Below, piece after piece: positions 1 to 12,700 of a DNA stretch of 64,000 nt. Within the stretch, counting starts at the first letter, position 1; each line of letters begins with the position of its first letter. This DNA comes from Erythroxylum novogranatense. Its lineage: Eukaryota; Streptophyta; Magnoliopsida; Malpighiales; Erythroxylaceae. The stretch covers positions 12,031,460 to 12,095,459 of the forward strand of contig CM057233.1 in NCBI GenBank assembly GCA_029891385.1. Reading direction: 5' to 3'. The position numbers were made by a program, and so were the translations under genes. A model generated the notes under the pieces. That model did no database searches and was not told the origin of the DNA. It was given only the letters and a program-made list of their open reading frames with translations.

Positions 1-125
1 GAATGTGTGACTCAAGTAGGCGAAGAAAGGAAGAAGTCAAAGAAGAAATCATCAAGATAAGTTTTGTTTTCTTGAAATTTTGTAATTTTGTTTTTTATAT
101 AGTTTATTATCATCAAAAGGCGAGA
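1..125 (+). other. 3' internal end of an upstream SIRE-like copia element, with PPT
   Basis: Lys/Glu-rich potential coding sequence to about position 58 is followed by a T-rich spacer and the string TATCATCAAAAGGCGAGA. The intact copia element at 47146-47171 has the same arrangement just before its 3' LTR (TATCATCAAAAAGGGGGAGA). I read this as the last residues of a post-pol ORF plus the polypurine tract of an element whose body lies left of the window. The homology is short, so the call is tentative. Confidence 0.4.
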
Positions 126-780
126 TTTTAAGTTTAAATGACTTTAGTTAGATATGATTTTGATGAATAACAAAAGAACAAACAAAAAACGAAACATGCA
201 TTTAAGTGAAGTGACGCACATAAAGCAGACGCAGACACGAAGCAAAGCAGACGTAGACACAAAGCACACGCTAAACAAAGCAGTCGCAGACACAGAGCAG
301 TAAAGCAGACGCAGAGACAAAGCAGAGGTAGACGCGAATAGTAAAGCAGACGCAGATGCAAATAGTAACATAGACGAAGGCGTGTATAACAGCCGGAGGA
401 GAACAATCAAGAAGCAGACGCAAGAGTCAGTTCGAGTTGGTTACAGAACTCAACTGATTAACCGTTTCTTTAAAGATTAAAGAAAGAAGAATGAGGAAGC
501 AGTTGGAGACGAAGGCTAAAAATACAAGTCGAAGTCGAAGATTGTAAAGTTAGACAAGGTGAGAAAAAGTGATCGTAAAAGCATGAAGTCCAAATTTAGC
601 CGAGAGCTATTTTACTGTAACAACCTTTTTAATACTTTTCGGAGAGAAAGTAGTATGCACCAGACCCCATGACAAAATATTGATCGAGTCGATGATTGCG
701 TGTATATCGCGAAAGACGAGTAAGATAAAATATTGGATGAGAAGGTTCAGTAAGAAAATTAACTAATTAAAATTAAAGTT
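126..780 (+). repeat. Degraded SIRE-like copia LTR
   Basis: It starts TTTTAAG where the intact LTR at 27477 has TGTTAAG, directly after a PPT-like tract. It then has a 'gattttgatgaataacaaa' segment, a long purine-rich stretch of GCAGACG-type units, the LTR core 'ccgtttctttaaagatt' (about 460-480), and an AT-rich R/U5-like part. The same order is seen in the intact LTRs at 27477-28577 and 47172-48240. The right end is approximate because U5 is too diverged to place. Confidence 0.6.
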
Positions 781-999
781 TAAGATTTGCATTGTATTAA
801 GTAGTAAAAGCAGTTAAGTAGAAACACGAGGCATAAAGAAAACAAACGAAGTAGAAAAGCAGACGGAGAATAAAAATGCATTTAAGTAAAAAAGCAGACG
901 GAGAAAGAAAATAAGAGACGAAGTAGAAAAGCGCACGGAAGCCAAAAACAAATGATATGTTACTCCAATGTATTTCCACAACACCAAAGATAATCAATC
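781..999 (+). repeat. Purine-rich LTR/U3-like fragment
   Basis: A further run of AAGTAGAAAAGCAGACGGAG-type sequence resembles the U3 of the neighbouring copia LTRs. It has no LTR ends and no target duplication. It joins directly to a pol remnant. Confidence 0.35.
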
Positions 1000-1200
1000 A
1001 CAAAGAATCCGATTCAAGATTCAAAAGTGAAGCACATACAAGTGAGACATCACTTTTGAGAGAGTATGTTCAGAGGAAGGTGCGTCTCGGTGGATGGAAA
1101 CAGAGTATCGAGAAGCAAACATGTTAACAAAACCATTAAGTGAAGAACGGTTTGTAAGATCGATGCAATGTGGTAATGGTTATGTTAATGAACAATGGTG
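1000..1200 (+). pseudogene. C-terminal end of copia pol (RNase H tail), SIRE-like
   Basis: Frameshifted sequence reads as the extreme C-terminus of Ty1/copia RNase H. A piece like KVKHIQVRHHF (about 1024-1060) is followed by residues resembling REYVQRK. A short tail (about 1110-1170) resembles the TKPLSEERF end of copia polyproteins. The same tail, in its RVKHIEVD form, occurs in the copia element at 44040-44220. Upstream pol domains are absent. A post-pol ORF follows after about 260 bp, the same order as in the complete element at 27477-48240, so this is probably the body of a second, deleted copia element. Confidence 0.5.
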
Positions 1201-1459
1201 TGTAACGAGAAAACTAACTGCGTCAAAAACAGTGAGGTACAGCTGGTAACTTCTCTGACAAGAAAGTTGTGGAGGGAAAGTGTGATAATCTCGACGATTT
1301 CAATGACTCTAGAACACTCAGGACTATATTTGTAGAAGTAGCCTAAAAGTAAAATCATTACGGTTATTCTCGTCTCTAGACGGTTCATTTTGCTTTCCCA
1401 ATTCTATCAAACATCTAACCCTAAAAAGCGTACCAGAGTGAGTTTTTCGTTCTGAAACA

Positions 1460-3707
1460 ATGGAGCCAACCATGATATTCGGAAGACATGTAGATTTCGA
1501 GTCATTGAGGAATGATGGTATGGATGTGGAAGCGAGAGATTGTAAGAGCTGGTTGAGGAACTTCTTTCGTGTACGAGAACCAAAGATACACAAATCAGGT
1601 TTTCCACTTTTGGAAGAATGCTCAGCTAGTAGACAAAACTGTAGTATCTTCAGTAGATGGTATATCCGTTGTTGTGACTAAGGAGTTGATAAAGAAGGTG
1701 ACCGATTGTCCGTCAGTTAGTCACACCCTTTCTACCAAGGTGGGATGGATGTCTGAAGTCGGTATGCGGGAGGAAGATGTGACAAGACAATTATATGGAG
1801 CCAATGACCCATGGCAGAGGAAGACCTCGAGTTTGGTTCCGAAGGCTAGGGTTCTTTATGCAATTTTTTTAATTGCATTCTACCCGAAGCGAGTTCAAGA
1901 CATTTGGTGATCACCGACGAACAATGTTTGTTCTACTTGTTGAATGGTAATCCCATAGACTTACCCTTCTTAATCTTTCATTACATGATTAAGGGGATGA
2001 AGGATTCAAATAGTTATCCTTATGGGATACTTCTGACAAGGATTTTAAGGAATCCAGATCGCTCTACACAAAGGATATAGAAGGACTATGGTTGTGAAGA
2101 GTAAGATTGATGCACACACCATACGGCGATGGGTCCGAACACGATGATGAAAGAAGAAGCGGACTCTTCAAATAGAACAAGGACTGAGGGGAGCTTCAAG
2201 CAAGAAGACTCGAACTTCAAGTTGTGAAGTCAAGTGAGTATGAGATCGGCTCCGGATGAAATAAGGAAAGTGTCAGGAAGACCGTTGATAAAACAGGCGA
2301 ATCTTCAAATCGAAGAAAGCCAATCCCGGAGGACAAAACAAGGTGCGCTAAAATGACAAGGAGAAATTCTTCTAAGTGAAGCTACAAAGAAGGGAAAGAG
2401 ATCACGGAGGATTCGAACTCTGAGGCAACAAGAAAAAAAGAATGTCAGAGAACATAGTGAAGCAGAATCTTCTCCATGTGGTGCACCTAGACAAACAAGA
2501 TCCTTAGTCTCTATTCTGGAAGAGGATAGAGGCATAAAAACCAAGGAGACCAAGAAGAAGAGAAAGGCGGAAGCGAGAAGAGAAAAAGGTGAAGCCGACA
2601 AAACTTCAAGACTAACAGAGGCATCATGGAAGACCGCTAGGGAAGTTAGTGGAAGAAAGAAATCTCGATGTCGCCAAAGACAAAAGCAAATGAGCAAAGC
2701 AGAGTTCATGATATCCCCGTTAACCAACCAAAGGAGCTTAACTGTTGAGTACTCTTGTTAATGATCAACTGAAGTTACAGCAGATTCAACTTTAGTGAGG
2801 ACACCGGTGGAAGTATCTGCTGAATCTAGTTTGATCGCTCATGACTATTCTCGAATATTTAAGAAAGGATAAGCTTGAAGTCGGTGGTTGAGAACGTGAC
2901 AAGAAGGAGTACTTCAATCGCTATCTTCACCAACCCGTAAGACAAATAAAGGTCGTCTTCATGACCTATTTTGATAAATAGTGAGTCATGGCACATTTTG
3001 AATGAAGACGAAAGGAACTTCTATGATACTTTAAGGTACGTTGGTACAAGGCCATACCCTACTCAAATGTGTTCTCGAATCGCACTATTTATCCAAATAC
3101 GTAACATATCAGAATAAAGGTTGTACCGTATATACAACCACGATATCCATTGAATTTGAATAAGGGAAGTCGGGCTATTTCTGAAGAAGATAATGACGAT
3201 CTATCCTCGGATCAAATAGCGGAAGAAGCATAAAATTAATGAGGCATGCGCTTACACAAAATAAAGACGATGCGAAGCCGCAGCTTATACCGATAAGCAA
3301 GAAGACCGCCCGATGGGGAAGAATAATGAGAGGACATTCATCGAATCCTCGTTAACACGCTTCTGCGTGATAGACCCCTATCTCATACATCAGATATTCA
3401 AGTACAAGCGTGCTACCCCCGCAAGGAAGACAAGCATCGATGCCGCTTTCGCCCATTTGACTTGAATCTTCCCAAGTCGATACGTTGATTCGCCCACCGC
3501 CTATCAGGCTTAATGAGGAGTACACCGACCTCGATGCTTATACTACTACAATTATGTTTCATCGCTCCCTCAGCAGATGAAGATCAATCGCCCTACCAAA
3601 GGACTCAAGATGAACTCAGTAGACACGGGGAATTCAATGAGATGAAGGAGACGATGAATTATCTGAAGAAGATGATGACAGAACTACTAAAGAGTCGTCG
3701 TCCTTAA
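1460..3707 (+). pseudogene. Post-pol third ORF of a SIRE-like copia element, copy B
   Basis: The ATG at 1460 opens MEPTMIFGRHVDFESLR, followed by a conserved block: SWLRNFF, a VD....VTKELIKKVT stretch, EEDVTRQLYG, SLVPKARVL (to about 1860) and, in a shifted frame, a QCLFYLLN..PIDLPFLIFHYM block (about 1920-1990). The middle (about 2100-2750) is rich in Lys, Arg, Glu and Ser. The end (about 3635-3707) is a short coiled-coil-like tail, EMKETMNYLKKMM, then a stop. Two more copies at 4710-5731 and 44669-47019 have the same N- and C-termini. The N-terminal pattern resembles what I remember of the 'putative plant transposon protein' domain family; this is not verified. Several frameshifts and stops make it non-functional. 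Function unknown; SIRE elements are known for an env-like ORF in this position, but I see no clear signal peptide or membrane segment. Confidence 0.6.
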
Positions 3708-3889
3708 CAACTCATTAACCGTTTCTTTAAAGATTTTACATTCAAGCGTTATCATAACTTAAGGTTTTTTTTAGTTGTATGAAATGGATTTTTCAATGTT
3801 TAGATATAGAGTTATCAGCAGGGTGTCTAAGAGGGAAGATATATAGTCGCCCAATAAAAGAGTAAAGTTGAACAGTTCAACTGTTTGCA
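3708..3889 (+). repeat. LTR-derived fragment after ORF copy B
   Basis: The LTR core 'aaccgtttctttaaagatt' occurs at about 3717-3736 directly after the ORF stop, without the U3 that should precede it. A block at about 3795-3850 (tatagagttatcagcagggt and following) recurs with changes at about 6343-6400. This is probably a deleted 3' LTR. Confidence 0.45.
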
Positions 3890-4530
3890 GTCCTCATGTT
3901 TTCTTACTTCTGGAATACGTTATACAAATAAATTATTTTGACCGTGTCCAAGTCTATGACGATGAATTGAAACGCCATTTTGTGTTCTCGTTCACTGCAA
4001 TACGCTATTGGCGTGTTTGACATGATTATTATTTTTAGACGGAAACTCTTTGACATTATTATAGCGGCTAGAAGATCGCATCTATTAATTGAAAACTCAA
4101 TCTACGGACAGAAAAACTATGCAGACGGATCCTATTGAAAAGTATGTAAAGCCAAAATGAGTTGACATATATGATTTTAATGAATAATAGACGAAGAAAA
4201 ATGTATGAAGTACAAAAATGTATTTAAGTAGAAAAAGTATTTGAGAATGCGAAAGCATAAATAATATGTTGACTTGAGTCTTATTAATAACCTTAGTGTT
4301 CAATCGCTTCTTCAATCTTGCTTCAACCTTGAAACAAGCAGCTATTTAGTGAAGTTCTATTTTTACTTTTGCTTTGCCCCGATTTTGATCCTCCGTCTGC
4401 TTTTCCTTCTTTCGCCTACTTGTCACATTTTGTCCGCTTAACGCTCACGAATATGAATTAATTGTCCAAAGAATATTGGCCTTTAGTTATGAATTTTTAT
4501 ATATTTAATATGTTCAGATTTGAGGAAAAA
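3890..4530 (+). repeat. Dispersed LTR-like module, copy 1
   Basis: The module includes 'gaattgaaacgcca', 'tattatagcggctagaagat', 'tattaattgaaaactcaatc', an LTR-start-like 'tatatgattttaatgaata', a purine-rich segment and 'aatatgaattaattgtccaa'. Two other long copies lie at 15462-15900 and 17175-17660, and a partial one at 17850-18020. The internal LTR start suggests these are fused SIRE-like LTR pieces. No coding content. Confidence 0.55.
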
Positions 4531-4709
4531 TTTCAGTCTTGAGAATCCCAACGACTCTGAGAGCACTACCGACAAGGCTCTTTGTATAACTTAAAATCGA
4601 AACCGCTCGAGTAGCATCAACCTTAGAGGTGTTATCTTTCTCTCTCAAAATCCTTTCCAAGGACATAACCATCAAGAACAGATTATCTCAATTAGATTAA
4701 AATCAAGCA

Positions 4710-5731
4710 ATGGACGGAGCTATGATGTATGGAAAGCATGTGGACTTCAATCTCTGCAAGAGATGGAATGGATATCGAACCGGAGATTATTCGAGGCGGT
4801 TGGAGAAATTTCTTCGAAGTCCGAGAGGATGTATATCCAAATCAGGTATTTGATTTTTGGAAGTATGCACAGATGGTGGAAAAGACTATTGTCTCAACGG
4901 TAGACGGACTTAGCATTATTGTGACAATGGACTTGATTGAGAAGGTTACTGGATGTTCATCCGTTGGAGAGAAGCTTTCAGCAAGGCGAAATGGATGACC
5001 ACGGTCGGTTTAAAGGAAGAAGATGTTACTAAACAGCTTTATGGAGTGAATGACATATGGGAAAGGAAGACCTCAAGTCTGGTCCCAAAAGCTAGGATTC
5101 TTCATGCGATTTTGCTCAACTGCATCATACCAAGAGCGGGTTCAACACACTTGGTAACTACCTTGGATGAGCAGTGCCTATTCTACCTGCTGAACCACCA
5201 ACCAGTAAATTTACCATTTTTGATCTTTCATTATATGGTGAAAAGAATGAAAGATACAACAAGTTATCCGTACGACATGCTGTTGACAAGAGTTTTCAGA
5301 GAATCGGGAATTCGTCTTGGAAGTGGAAAAGACCTAAGAGTCCCTGTAAAAAGTGCTATCAATTTAGGTACTATAAATGTAATGGGCTTCAAGGATCCGA
5401 ACAAGAGAAACAGAGATTACGAGAACACGCCTAGGATTCAGCGAGGGTTTACTAAGATAATGTAAGGTGGGTCCAAAAGGAAAGCAGAGGACTACATCCG
5501 ATCTGCAGACGCATATGATGCTACAGTTGCGTTTCTAGAACTCCCAGCAGATAATGATCAACCTTCTTTGCCTTGTGACTTGCATAATGAAGTACAAAGT
5601 TTAAGTCAAGAAGTAAAAGAACAGAAGGAAACAATGAATCGAATGGAGAAGATGATGACAGACGTGCAGACGAGGATGATAGATATGCAGAAGATGCTGT
5701 CAGAATTTATGCAGAGTCATGACCATTAATT
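4710..5731 (+). pseudogene. Post-pol third ORF of a SIRE-like element, copy C (short form)
   Basis: From the ATG at 4710 the N-terminus is frameshifted. From about 4764 it reads GMDIEPEIIRGGWRNFFEVR and continues through FWKYAQMVEKTIVS, IIVTMDLIEKVTGC, EEDVTKQLYG, SLVPKARILHA, TLDEQCLFYLLN and NLPFLIFHYMVKRMKD, to about 5260. It then runs almost directly into a coiled-coil tail (about 5600-5728: LSQEVKEQKETMNRMEKMM, then a Met/Gln-rich repeat and a stop). The 1-kb basic/acidic middle seen in copies B and D is missing. One frameshift lies near 4955-4998 and a stop at about 5463. A PPT-like 'caaatagggggagaagaaga' follows at about 5748. This copy is the least damaged view of the conserved N-terminal domain. 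Function not known. Confidence 0.62.
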
Positions 5732-6229
5732 ATTTTTTATTATAACAAATAGGGGGAGAAGAAGAAAATGGAGAAGAATATGGGAGAATTAAATGAAACC
5801 ATTATGTCAAAGGGGAGGAAGATCAAACTGAGACAGAAAGGCAGATGAAGATGAAGAAAATATGAAGTTGGCGTTTTCTTATTCTATTTTCTTTTTTTCA
5901 GATAATTTGTTATGATATATATATATATATGTGTGACTTACGCCGATGGAGAGGAAGCTTTTATAGGCTTTGTCAAAAGTTGCATTTAAAATTATTAAAT
6001 GACTAAAAGACAAAATGAAGATGGTGTTGGTGTGTGACATGTGGCCATATGCGAATGAAAACACCTATTTGAAGACTAAAAGAGGTGGATGATGGTGGGT
6101 TTTGAAATCGAATGAAAAGGGTTTTGAGAAAATCCTAAGCTTTCATCTCTTCAAGGCGTCAATCATCTTCAAGCTTGTTCACCGCAAGCTTCCTCCATCA
6201 TCTTCTCCAAGCTCACGCTCTTATGTTCA
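5732..6229 (+). other. Non-coding 3' region after ORF copy C
   Basis: A purine-rich, PPT-like stretch (5750-5860) is followed by T-rich sequence, a short AT run (5914-5930) and AT-rich sequence. The order matches the region between ORF copy D and the 3' LTR at 47020-47171, but no LTR start follows here. I see no gene. Confidence 0.4.
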
Positions 6230-6814
6230 CTTAGTTTTTAAACAAAATTTAAAAGGTTTGATTAACTTTGATTCACCATGACCTTTGTGAAAAGAAGTTA
6301 GTATTTACCAAAACATTTTTAAAAGAAGAATAAGTTTAAATATAGAGGTATCGCAGGTGTCCGGCAGGAAGATATGTAGTCGGTTAAGGAAAAATTAAAG
6401 TCAAGAGTTGCGATTGTGTTAAATGAGGGCAAGATCGCAGGATGATAAAGTGAAAGAGAAACGATTTACCTTGAGAAAAGTTAAAATAGTTTAAATGTGC
6501 GAGAATAGTTTCAAGAAGGATTAGTCAATTCATATACTTCAAGAAGGATTATGGAATCGGTGGCTGAAATTTAATGCGGGTTGTAAATGACATCAAGTTA
6601 ACTGGTTTAAATTTGTTAGTTCATATTACGATGAAGAACACCTTGGTTGTTTGTCGGCTTTTTCATCAAGGTGTCAAGACTTTTCACAAGATTACTGTCG
6701 TCAGAATGCTTGTAGGCTACTCATCTTGATGATGATAGTTCGCAACCGCATAACGAAGATGACATGGGGAGTGGAAACAGCTCAAAGAAATTAGAAGATA
6801 TAATACAAACTCCA
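6230..6814 (+). repeat. LTR-derived AT-rich fragment
   Basis: The block at 6343-6400 (tatagaggtatcgcaggtgt and on) is a diverged copy of 3795-3850. The rest is AT-rich with no reading frame. I see nothing else in it. Confidence 0.35.
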
Positions 6815-7510
6815 TCATCGTGAACCCATACGATAACGCTGAGGATATTCCGTAAACCGTGGATTGAAAAAGATTGAACTATGGGAGTTCGATCCGTAAG
6901 ATCTAATAACCGGAGCGAAGATGGACGAAGTCAAGAAAATGCACGAAGTTGAGAAATATCGAAGTCGTAAAAGCGCATTTAAGTATGGGAAGAGATACAA
7001 ACACGCGAAGTTGAGAACACGTACGAAGTCGATAAGATGCACGAAGTTAACAACACGCGTTTAAGTTCACAAATACGTATTTAAGGTGACAACACACCGG
7101 AGTTCACAATATAGACGGTTAACAACACGTACGGTTAACAACATAAATGAAGTTGATAAAGCGACGGAAGCACATGCAATATTCAGTTTCAGCTAGGTAC
7201 GACGCCAATCTGAATAATTGTTTTTTCAAGATTCAAGAAGAAAGAATCAAGAAGCGCTATGCACGAAAGTTCTAAATACAAGTCGAAAGTTATGAGAATC
7301 TGGGTTTTTCCTATTACAACGAGTATCTGCAGAGATTGGGCCTCGATTGTGGCGCATATTCGTCGCTCATCGGCTTATCCATTTGTGACGGCGAAAGTGG
7401 TATTCAAAGATCGGAGAATCTTTTTCGAGACATTGTTTAGCCGACGAAGAAGAATCAGAATTTTATCCAAAATATCGAAACCAACATATATTAAGCAAGC
7501 AATATAAGTG
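6815..7510 (+). repeat. Degraded SIRE-like LTR fragment
   Basis: Imperfect ACGAAGTT-type units (about 6915-7170) stand in for the usual purine-rich U3. A diverged LTR core, 'ctgaataattg' plus 'tcaagattcaagaag' (about 7211-7240), and 'taaatacaagtcgaaag' at the TATA-equivalent position (about 7274-7291) follow. LTR ends are not visible. Confidence 0.45.
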
Positions 7511-7827
7511 GAGATGAATTTAAACTAAATGCCACATACGTAAATAATTACGAGATGATGTTATAGATAAAATCAAGATGAAGTAAGAATAAGAAGCACC
7601 CGAGCGGTGAAAGTGAAGTCTGTTGTATTTCATGATCATCAATTTTCGGCAAGAACAACAATAAATCGCTGCACCTCGAAGACCGAAAGTGTTTTTTGGC
7701 TTCACGTGCAAAAGAAAGTTATCGCTTTTCAATTCAGGCGATAGTTTCCAAGGGAGATCGATGTTCTTATAACGGGAAAAAATTTGTCCATTGTCGATGG
7801 AATAAGTGAGCGAAGATACTTGGGTGA
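7511..7827. other. Unassigned spacer downstream of the RPA-like pseudogene
   Basis: AT-rich sequence with no recognisable reading frame. If the Helitron 3' end is present it should be in or left of this stretch, as CTAG or TTAG on the plus strand next to a short hairpin. I could not identify one with confidence. Confidence 0.3.
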
Positions 7828-9560
7828 TTAAACTGGAAATGTAAATGAAAGAAGGAAGGAAAATATAACCTCATTGTAATACTTCATAGCTTCAACGGCG
7901 GTAAAGTTTAATAGTTTTTCAGCGAGGTCGGCAAAAATCGAAGCCGTTATAGTTCCGGTTTTGTCGGTCAAATCCATGTCATATCGGCATCTGTTCAATA
8001 AAGTCACAATAGTCAAAAAGGAGAAGGGTAGGCAAAAAAGTAGTGCGGTGACATGGAAGTTAAAAGTTATGCAAAATTATGGATCGGACACTAAAGAATA
8101 AGCAAGAAATGGAAGATTGCAAATAGAAGCACAAACCTTGGCTCTGCTGTCTGCTTTCTCTACAAGAATTGCAAGTGAAGAGAACTCCAGATGCAAAGAT
8201 GTGAGACGGAAGCATTTGTTGCATGCCATATACCGTAATTTTTGCAAAATGTCTTTGAAAAAAATATTTTGGCTTCAATCCATGATATCTAAGGAAAAGT
8301 CGGTGAAGAATGTTCAGAGGAAGAAGTTTCAAATTCAATATGTGAGCGGAATATGTAGATGCGATTACCTTGGGCGAGAATCTAGAGACATGATCTTGGT
8401 GATATTCGATGAGAACCGTAAGATATACGAGGATTATATGTAAAGTAAGATTTTCCATCGACGACGCGTTTTGATGTCGCCGTTATTTCGTTGTGCCTCA
8501 GTAATATAGTAATTATATACGTGACAAAATAAAGACATTTGTAAATTGCACATAATTTGTAACAAAATGTTAATAACGTTGTAGGTAACATAATGGATTA
8601 CCATTTTTGAGATCCGCAACTTCTTGCATGGGTGGGTCAACGAGGATGGTGAGTCAAACCACGCTGACAATGCAACAAATAACATTTAATAAACATTTTC
8701 TTAGATAGAATGAAAAGGGACGAGTAAGATGTGTTATTATGAGGAAGGAAATAATACCGTTAAAGAAATTAACTTTCGGTTTGTGCAAACAATAATCGGA
8801 TGAGAGTGAAGTGAGTCTATAATTTTACGCCCTCGCTCTCAACAAAACAATTCCAAAGCGATAGTATGACCGTTTGTTGCCTACAAAAACCACAGAGACA
8901 CGAGAAGATGATAAATTTGTTTATCTCGACACAAAATAGACACAAAGATACAGAGTGAGAATTACTCTTTATTCATGATAACAAATTTTTGGACAGTCGA
9001 AGCTTTTCCGTCTCTCATGACATCTTTTTTTTCCAACACCTCAACGACGACGGCCAAAATATCTATCATGTGTTAAAGATTAATGTAATCACTAAGGGAA
9101 AAGTTATTGTAACATTGTATGAACAAATGTATTAAGCATCTGACCAACAGATTTCTGCTTGTCGTCGACATAGTCCATAAGACTTTGGAAAGGTGTGAAG
9201 TTGAAAATCAGAGGGATGACTGCATCGTGTTGTGTCACAGGTTCAATGACCGTGCGGTTGGTGAGAATCCACTGTATCTCCAAATTTTTAGTTTGATACT
9301 GAGGGGGAATTGATTTGACAATTGCATTAGAAATGATATATTGTCGACACTACGTAAGATGTCCCCAATTCTTTGGATATCATTGTTGAATATGATACCC
9401 TCAACTCATGCACCTCATTAATTATGAAGGAATTATGGATAGGTAAGTTGAAAAATCTAAAAGGAAGAAAGTGTAATCGATATACCTCGAATCGCAGAAG
9501 ACAAACTTTGTCTTCTAGTGGTGAATTCACGAAGCAACCACCGTTGTTTTTCTTAGACCA
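7828..9560 (-). pseudogene. RPA70-like single-strand DNA-binding protein of a Helitron
   Basis: On the minus strand three OB-fold pieces of replication protein A large subunit can be read. About 9320-9530 carries a SFIINEVHELRVSYSTM stretch. About 9250-8740 reads FNFTPFQSLMDYVDDKQKS, then VMRDGKASTVQKFVIMN, then HPIIVCTNRKLIS, as in the middle DNA-binding domains. About 8245-7830 has paired cysteines (ACNKC, FTCNSC in different frames), then CRYDMDLTDKTGTITASIF and LAEKLLNFTAVEAMKYY, the zinc-containing C-terminal OB fold. Plant Helitrons often carry RPA1-like genes next to RepHel, and here it lies directly downstream of one on the same strand. Frameshifts, stops and probable introns break it. 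It would bind single-stranded DNA if intact. Confidence 0.75.
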
Positions 9561-9769
9561 TCACTGACAAGACCATGATTGCACTCTCAGGAAAATTTTG
9601 TTTATCAATAAACGATTATCCATCTTTGAAAGAAAATGTTGGATGGTGAAGCCAAGACAAATAATAATGTACCGAGAAAACAAACAAATAATATACCGAG
9701 ATGAAATTTGATGTGTTATAATTTGACTAATTGGAATATTTCACTGAAAACAATATTCCTTGTCTTTTT

Positions 9770-12700
9770 CCAAATCAAGATTGAAAAGTTCCAGAATAAT
9801 AAGAACTTTAATCGATTCAGAGTTCGCGCCTTGACAGAGCTACATATAATCGCCTGTGAGAAAACAGTTGACGAAGATAAATTCCAACATGATCAAGTGT
9901 TTGACCTTGAGATTTGTTTATAGTCATTGCAAACACAAAGCGAATTGAAATTGTGTTCGATGAAAGGAATTTCATTTTTTTTCGTCACGGAGATTGCAAA
10001 GGAATCTTAGGTATAAAATGATTTTCCTTTGTGAGGTCCAAACACAATTTCAGCTGAAATTGTATGATCTTTTAGTTGTTCGCATATCAACCTTGTTCCA
10101 TTGCATAATCCTTCCGTTGGATTTAAATTTCTCGAAGCATAATTGAGAGCCTTCTTCAAAGAAAAGCTTATGAGGAGGTAGCCTTTAGATTCAAAGAATT
10201 GAGAAAATCTTGATAATCACTTGATGTCCGCGATCAACCGTCTTGTCAAAACTCACATATGAATGCAAATCTCCGTTAATTTCTGAATCATGATGTTATT
10301 AATTTCATCAACACAACTATTTGTTGGACATAGCACGATCTGCTTATCATCCGATATGGGTCGGATGAATATAAGCTCACTCGTGGAAGACGCTTTCCAA
10401 TAACCTAGTGAGGATAATTGTATATTAGGAAAATATAATCGTAATGGAAAAAAGGGTAGTATGTCGCTTAATGAAAAAGAAGTGACCTATTAACTGATTG
10501 ATCCTTGTTGTCGTAAGGAATAATGAGTTCATTTGGTAAACATATTTGATCTTGTTCATGCATTGGTTCATAGCCTTCTCCAACCCGCAATAAGAAATCA
10601 CAAAAATTTGGATTTGAGATAGCTCTCATATTTGTCGTTAAACAGAATTTAGAGATGTGGCGCCAAAGATGTGAATTTACAAGACTTGAATCAATGAGTT
10701 GTTGTTTCGCTGTTTGGTGAATAACTGGCAATGTTTGGCGAAAGTCGCCACCAAATACAACAATTTTACCACCGAAAGGCTGATCAGAGTTCATGATATC
10801 TTGAAGTAAGCTGTGAAATGCTTCGATGGCTTCTCCTTTTGCCATGGAAGCCTCGTCCCATAAAATAATTTGGATTCAAATATCAATTTTGCAACACCGC
10901 CTGCTTGCTCACCGACAAACTTTTTGCTTTGATAAATCGAAGGGATTTTAAATCTTGAGTGAGCTGTCCTACCGCCAGAAGAATTGACGCAAAGAACGCT
11001 CGATGTCGCCATCGCGATTGCAATATGTCCTTGCGATCGTAAAGTTGCAAGAAGAGCTCGATATAAGAAAGTTTTACCTGCCCCTGGGACCATCGATAAA
11101 ATAACTGCGATCGTTGAAGTGAGAACTGAATTCATTATTAAATCAAATATGTGCTTTTGTTCATTGTTTAGTTTTGATTGTAATAAGAGGTCTTCTTCAC
11201 CAATCTCTATATTCATCTCACATTCTACCTCCTTAGTCTCGCCGTCATGAATCAAGACGAAATTCATGTTCGGTGAAATGATAATCACCAAGCTTTTTCC
11301 CATTTGTTGAGAGATTTATTGATATCTTCAAGAGCCATTTTGTAATATCATCACATGTATCGATTAGAAGAAGAATAAGCATATAAGTAGTCAGAGCAGA
11401 GGTGGTCGGCGAAAGTTTCCCGAGTTCCCTAGGATTTGCCGGTGAGCAATACAACAAGAGTGTAGCAAATAACAATCTGAGGGATGTTGGCATTTGAAAT
11501 ATGACAGCTTCGTCAAGTGTTTGTCGTATGTAAGAGTCAGATGCTAGCAATCCTAATTGCAGTGCAGCATCCCTGAAACAGTTCAGCTTTTCACCATCAA
11601 CAGTTAACAAATTGTCAAACGATGTTGGTCCTCTAACATTTGCCAAAGAATAATCTCAAGTAATACCTTTCTCCTTCTCGAGGGTCAATAAAGAACTAAT
11701 CGTCCTATGACTTTTCTCCGCTTTTTTCTCGACAACGTCCTTGTTTTTGATTCCAAACAAAATGTTGGGGAAATTCGCATCTGACATTTCATTTCGCAGC
11801 CTTTTGATTTGTTGAATTGGTCCAAAAATTGTGTGAGCATTGTTTTGTTGAAGTCAATATTCCTCAATAAATCGATAAATTAGCATCTTTTATGAAGGAA
11901 ACACATTGTTGATCCGAAGGTGAACTTGGAGTATATAGATGGATGGATTAATCTCTGCGAGGCGGAATTCATATATGCGCCATAAAGCTTCGGGAGGTGA
12001 AATCCAACGGCCTTCTTGGAAATTAGTTATTTTGTCAATATCAGACCTTGTTTCTTGATCGTTGACGCTAAAGTTCACAAGGTCGTGGCCCTTAAACACA
12101 TATTTGTATAAATATTTAACAAGCTTCACAGTGGAACATATTTTAACATTAATGTGGCAGTCAACCAACATGAGAAGGTACGGGTTATGAGGAACCACCC
12201 ATCTATTATCAACCTCGTGTTTGGAAATTTTAACTTTTCTTCCATCATCTCTACGCCTATAAGCGAGGATAACTGTTTTACGGATGGACGGTGAAAGGAG
12301 TAAAACTTGGGGTAGTGACTTTGCATACACCATTTCTCATGCAAAGGCGTGTTTGTTCATAAAACCACAAGGACCGTGGATCATATGCTTAATGACAAGA
12401 GAATATAACTGAATTGTGATCGAGGATTAGGTATTTGGTGATATGATTTGATCATAGAATCTGGATTCAACAACTTAAATTGTGGTTGAAGTATTAGAAG
12501 CATGTGAGCATGAGGGAATCCACGCTTTTGAAATTCAATTACGTAAACAAATGCGGCAACATCTCCAAAAATTGCTTTTTTGATCAACTCATTTTTCAGA
12601 ATCTCAAATTTATACGAACACTCTGGACAATAAACTGGGTACATCTTGTGCTTTTTCGTGGAATTTCATATTGTCTTGTATTTCCTTCCACATAGGGTTG

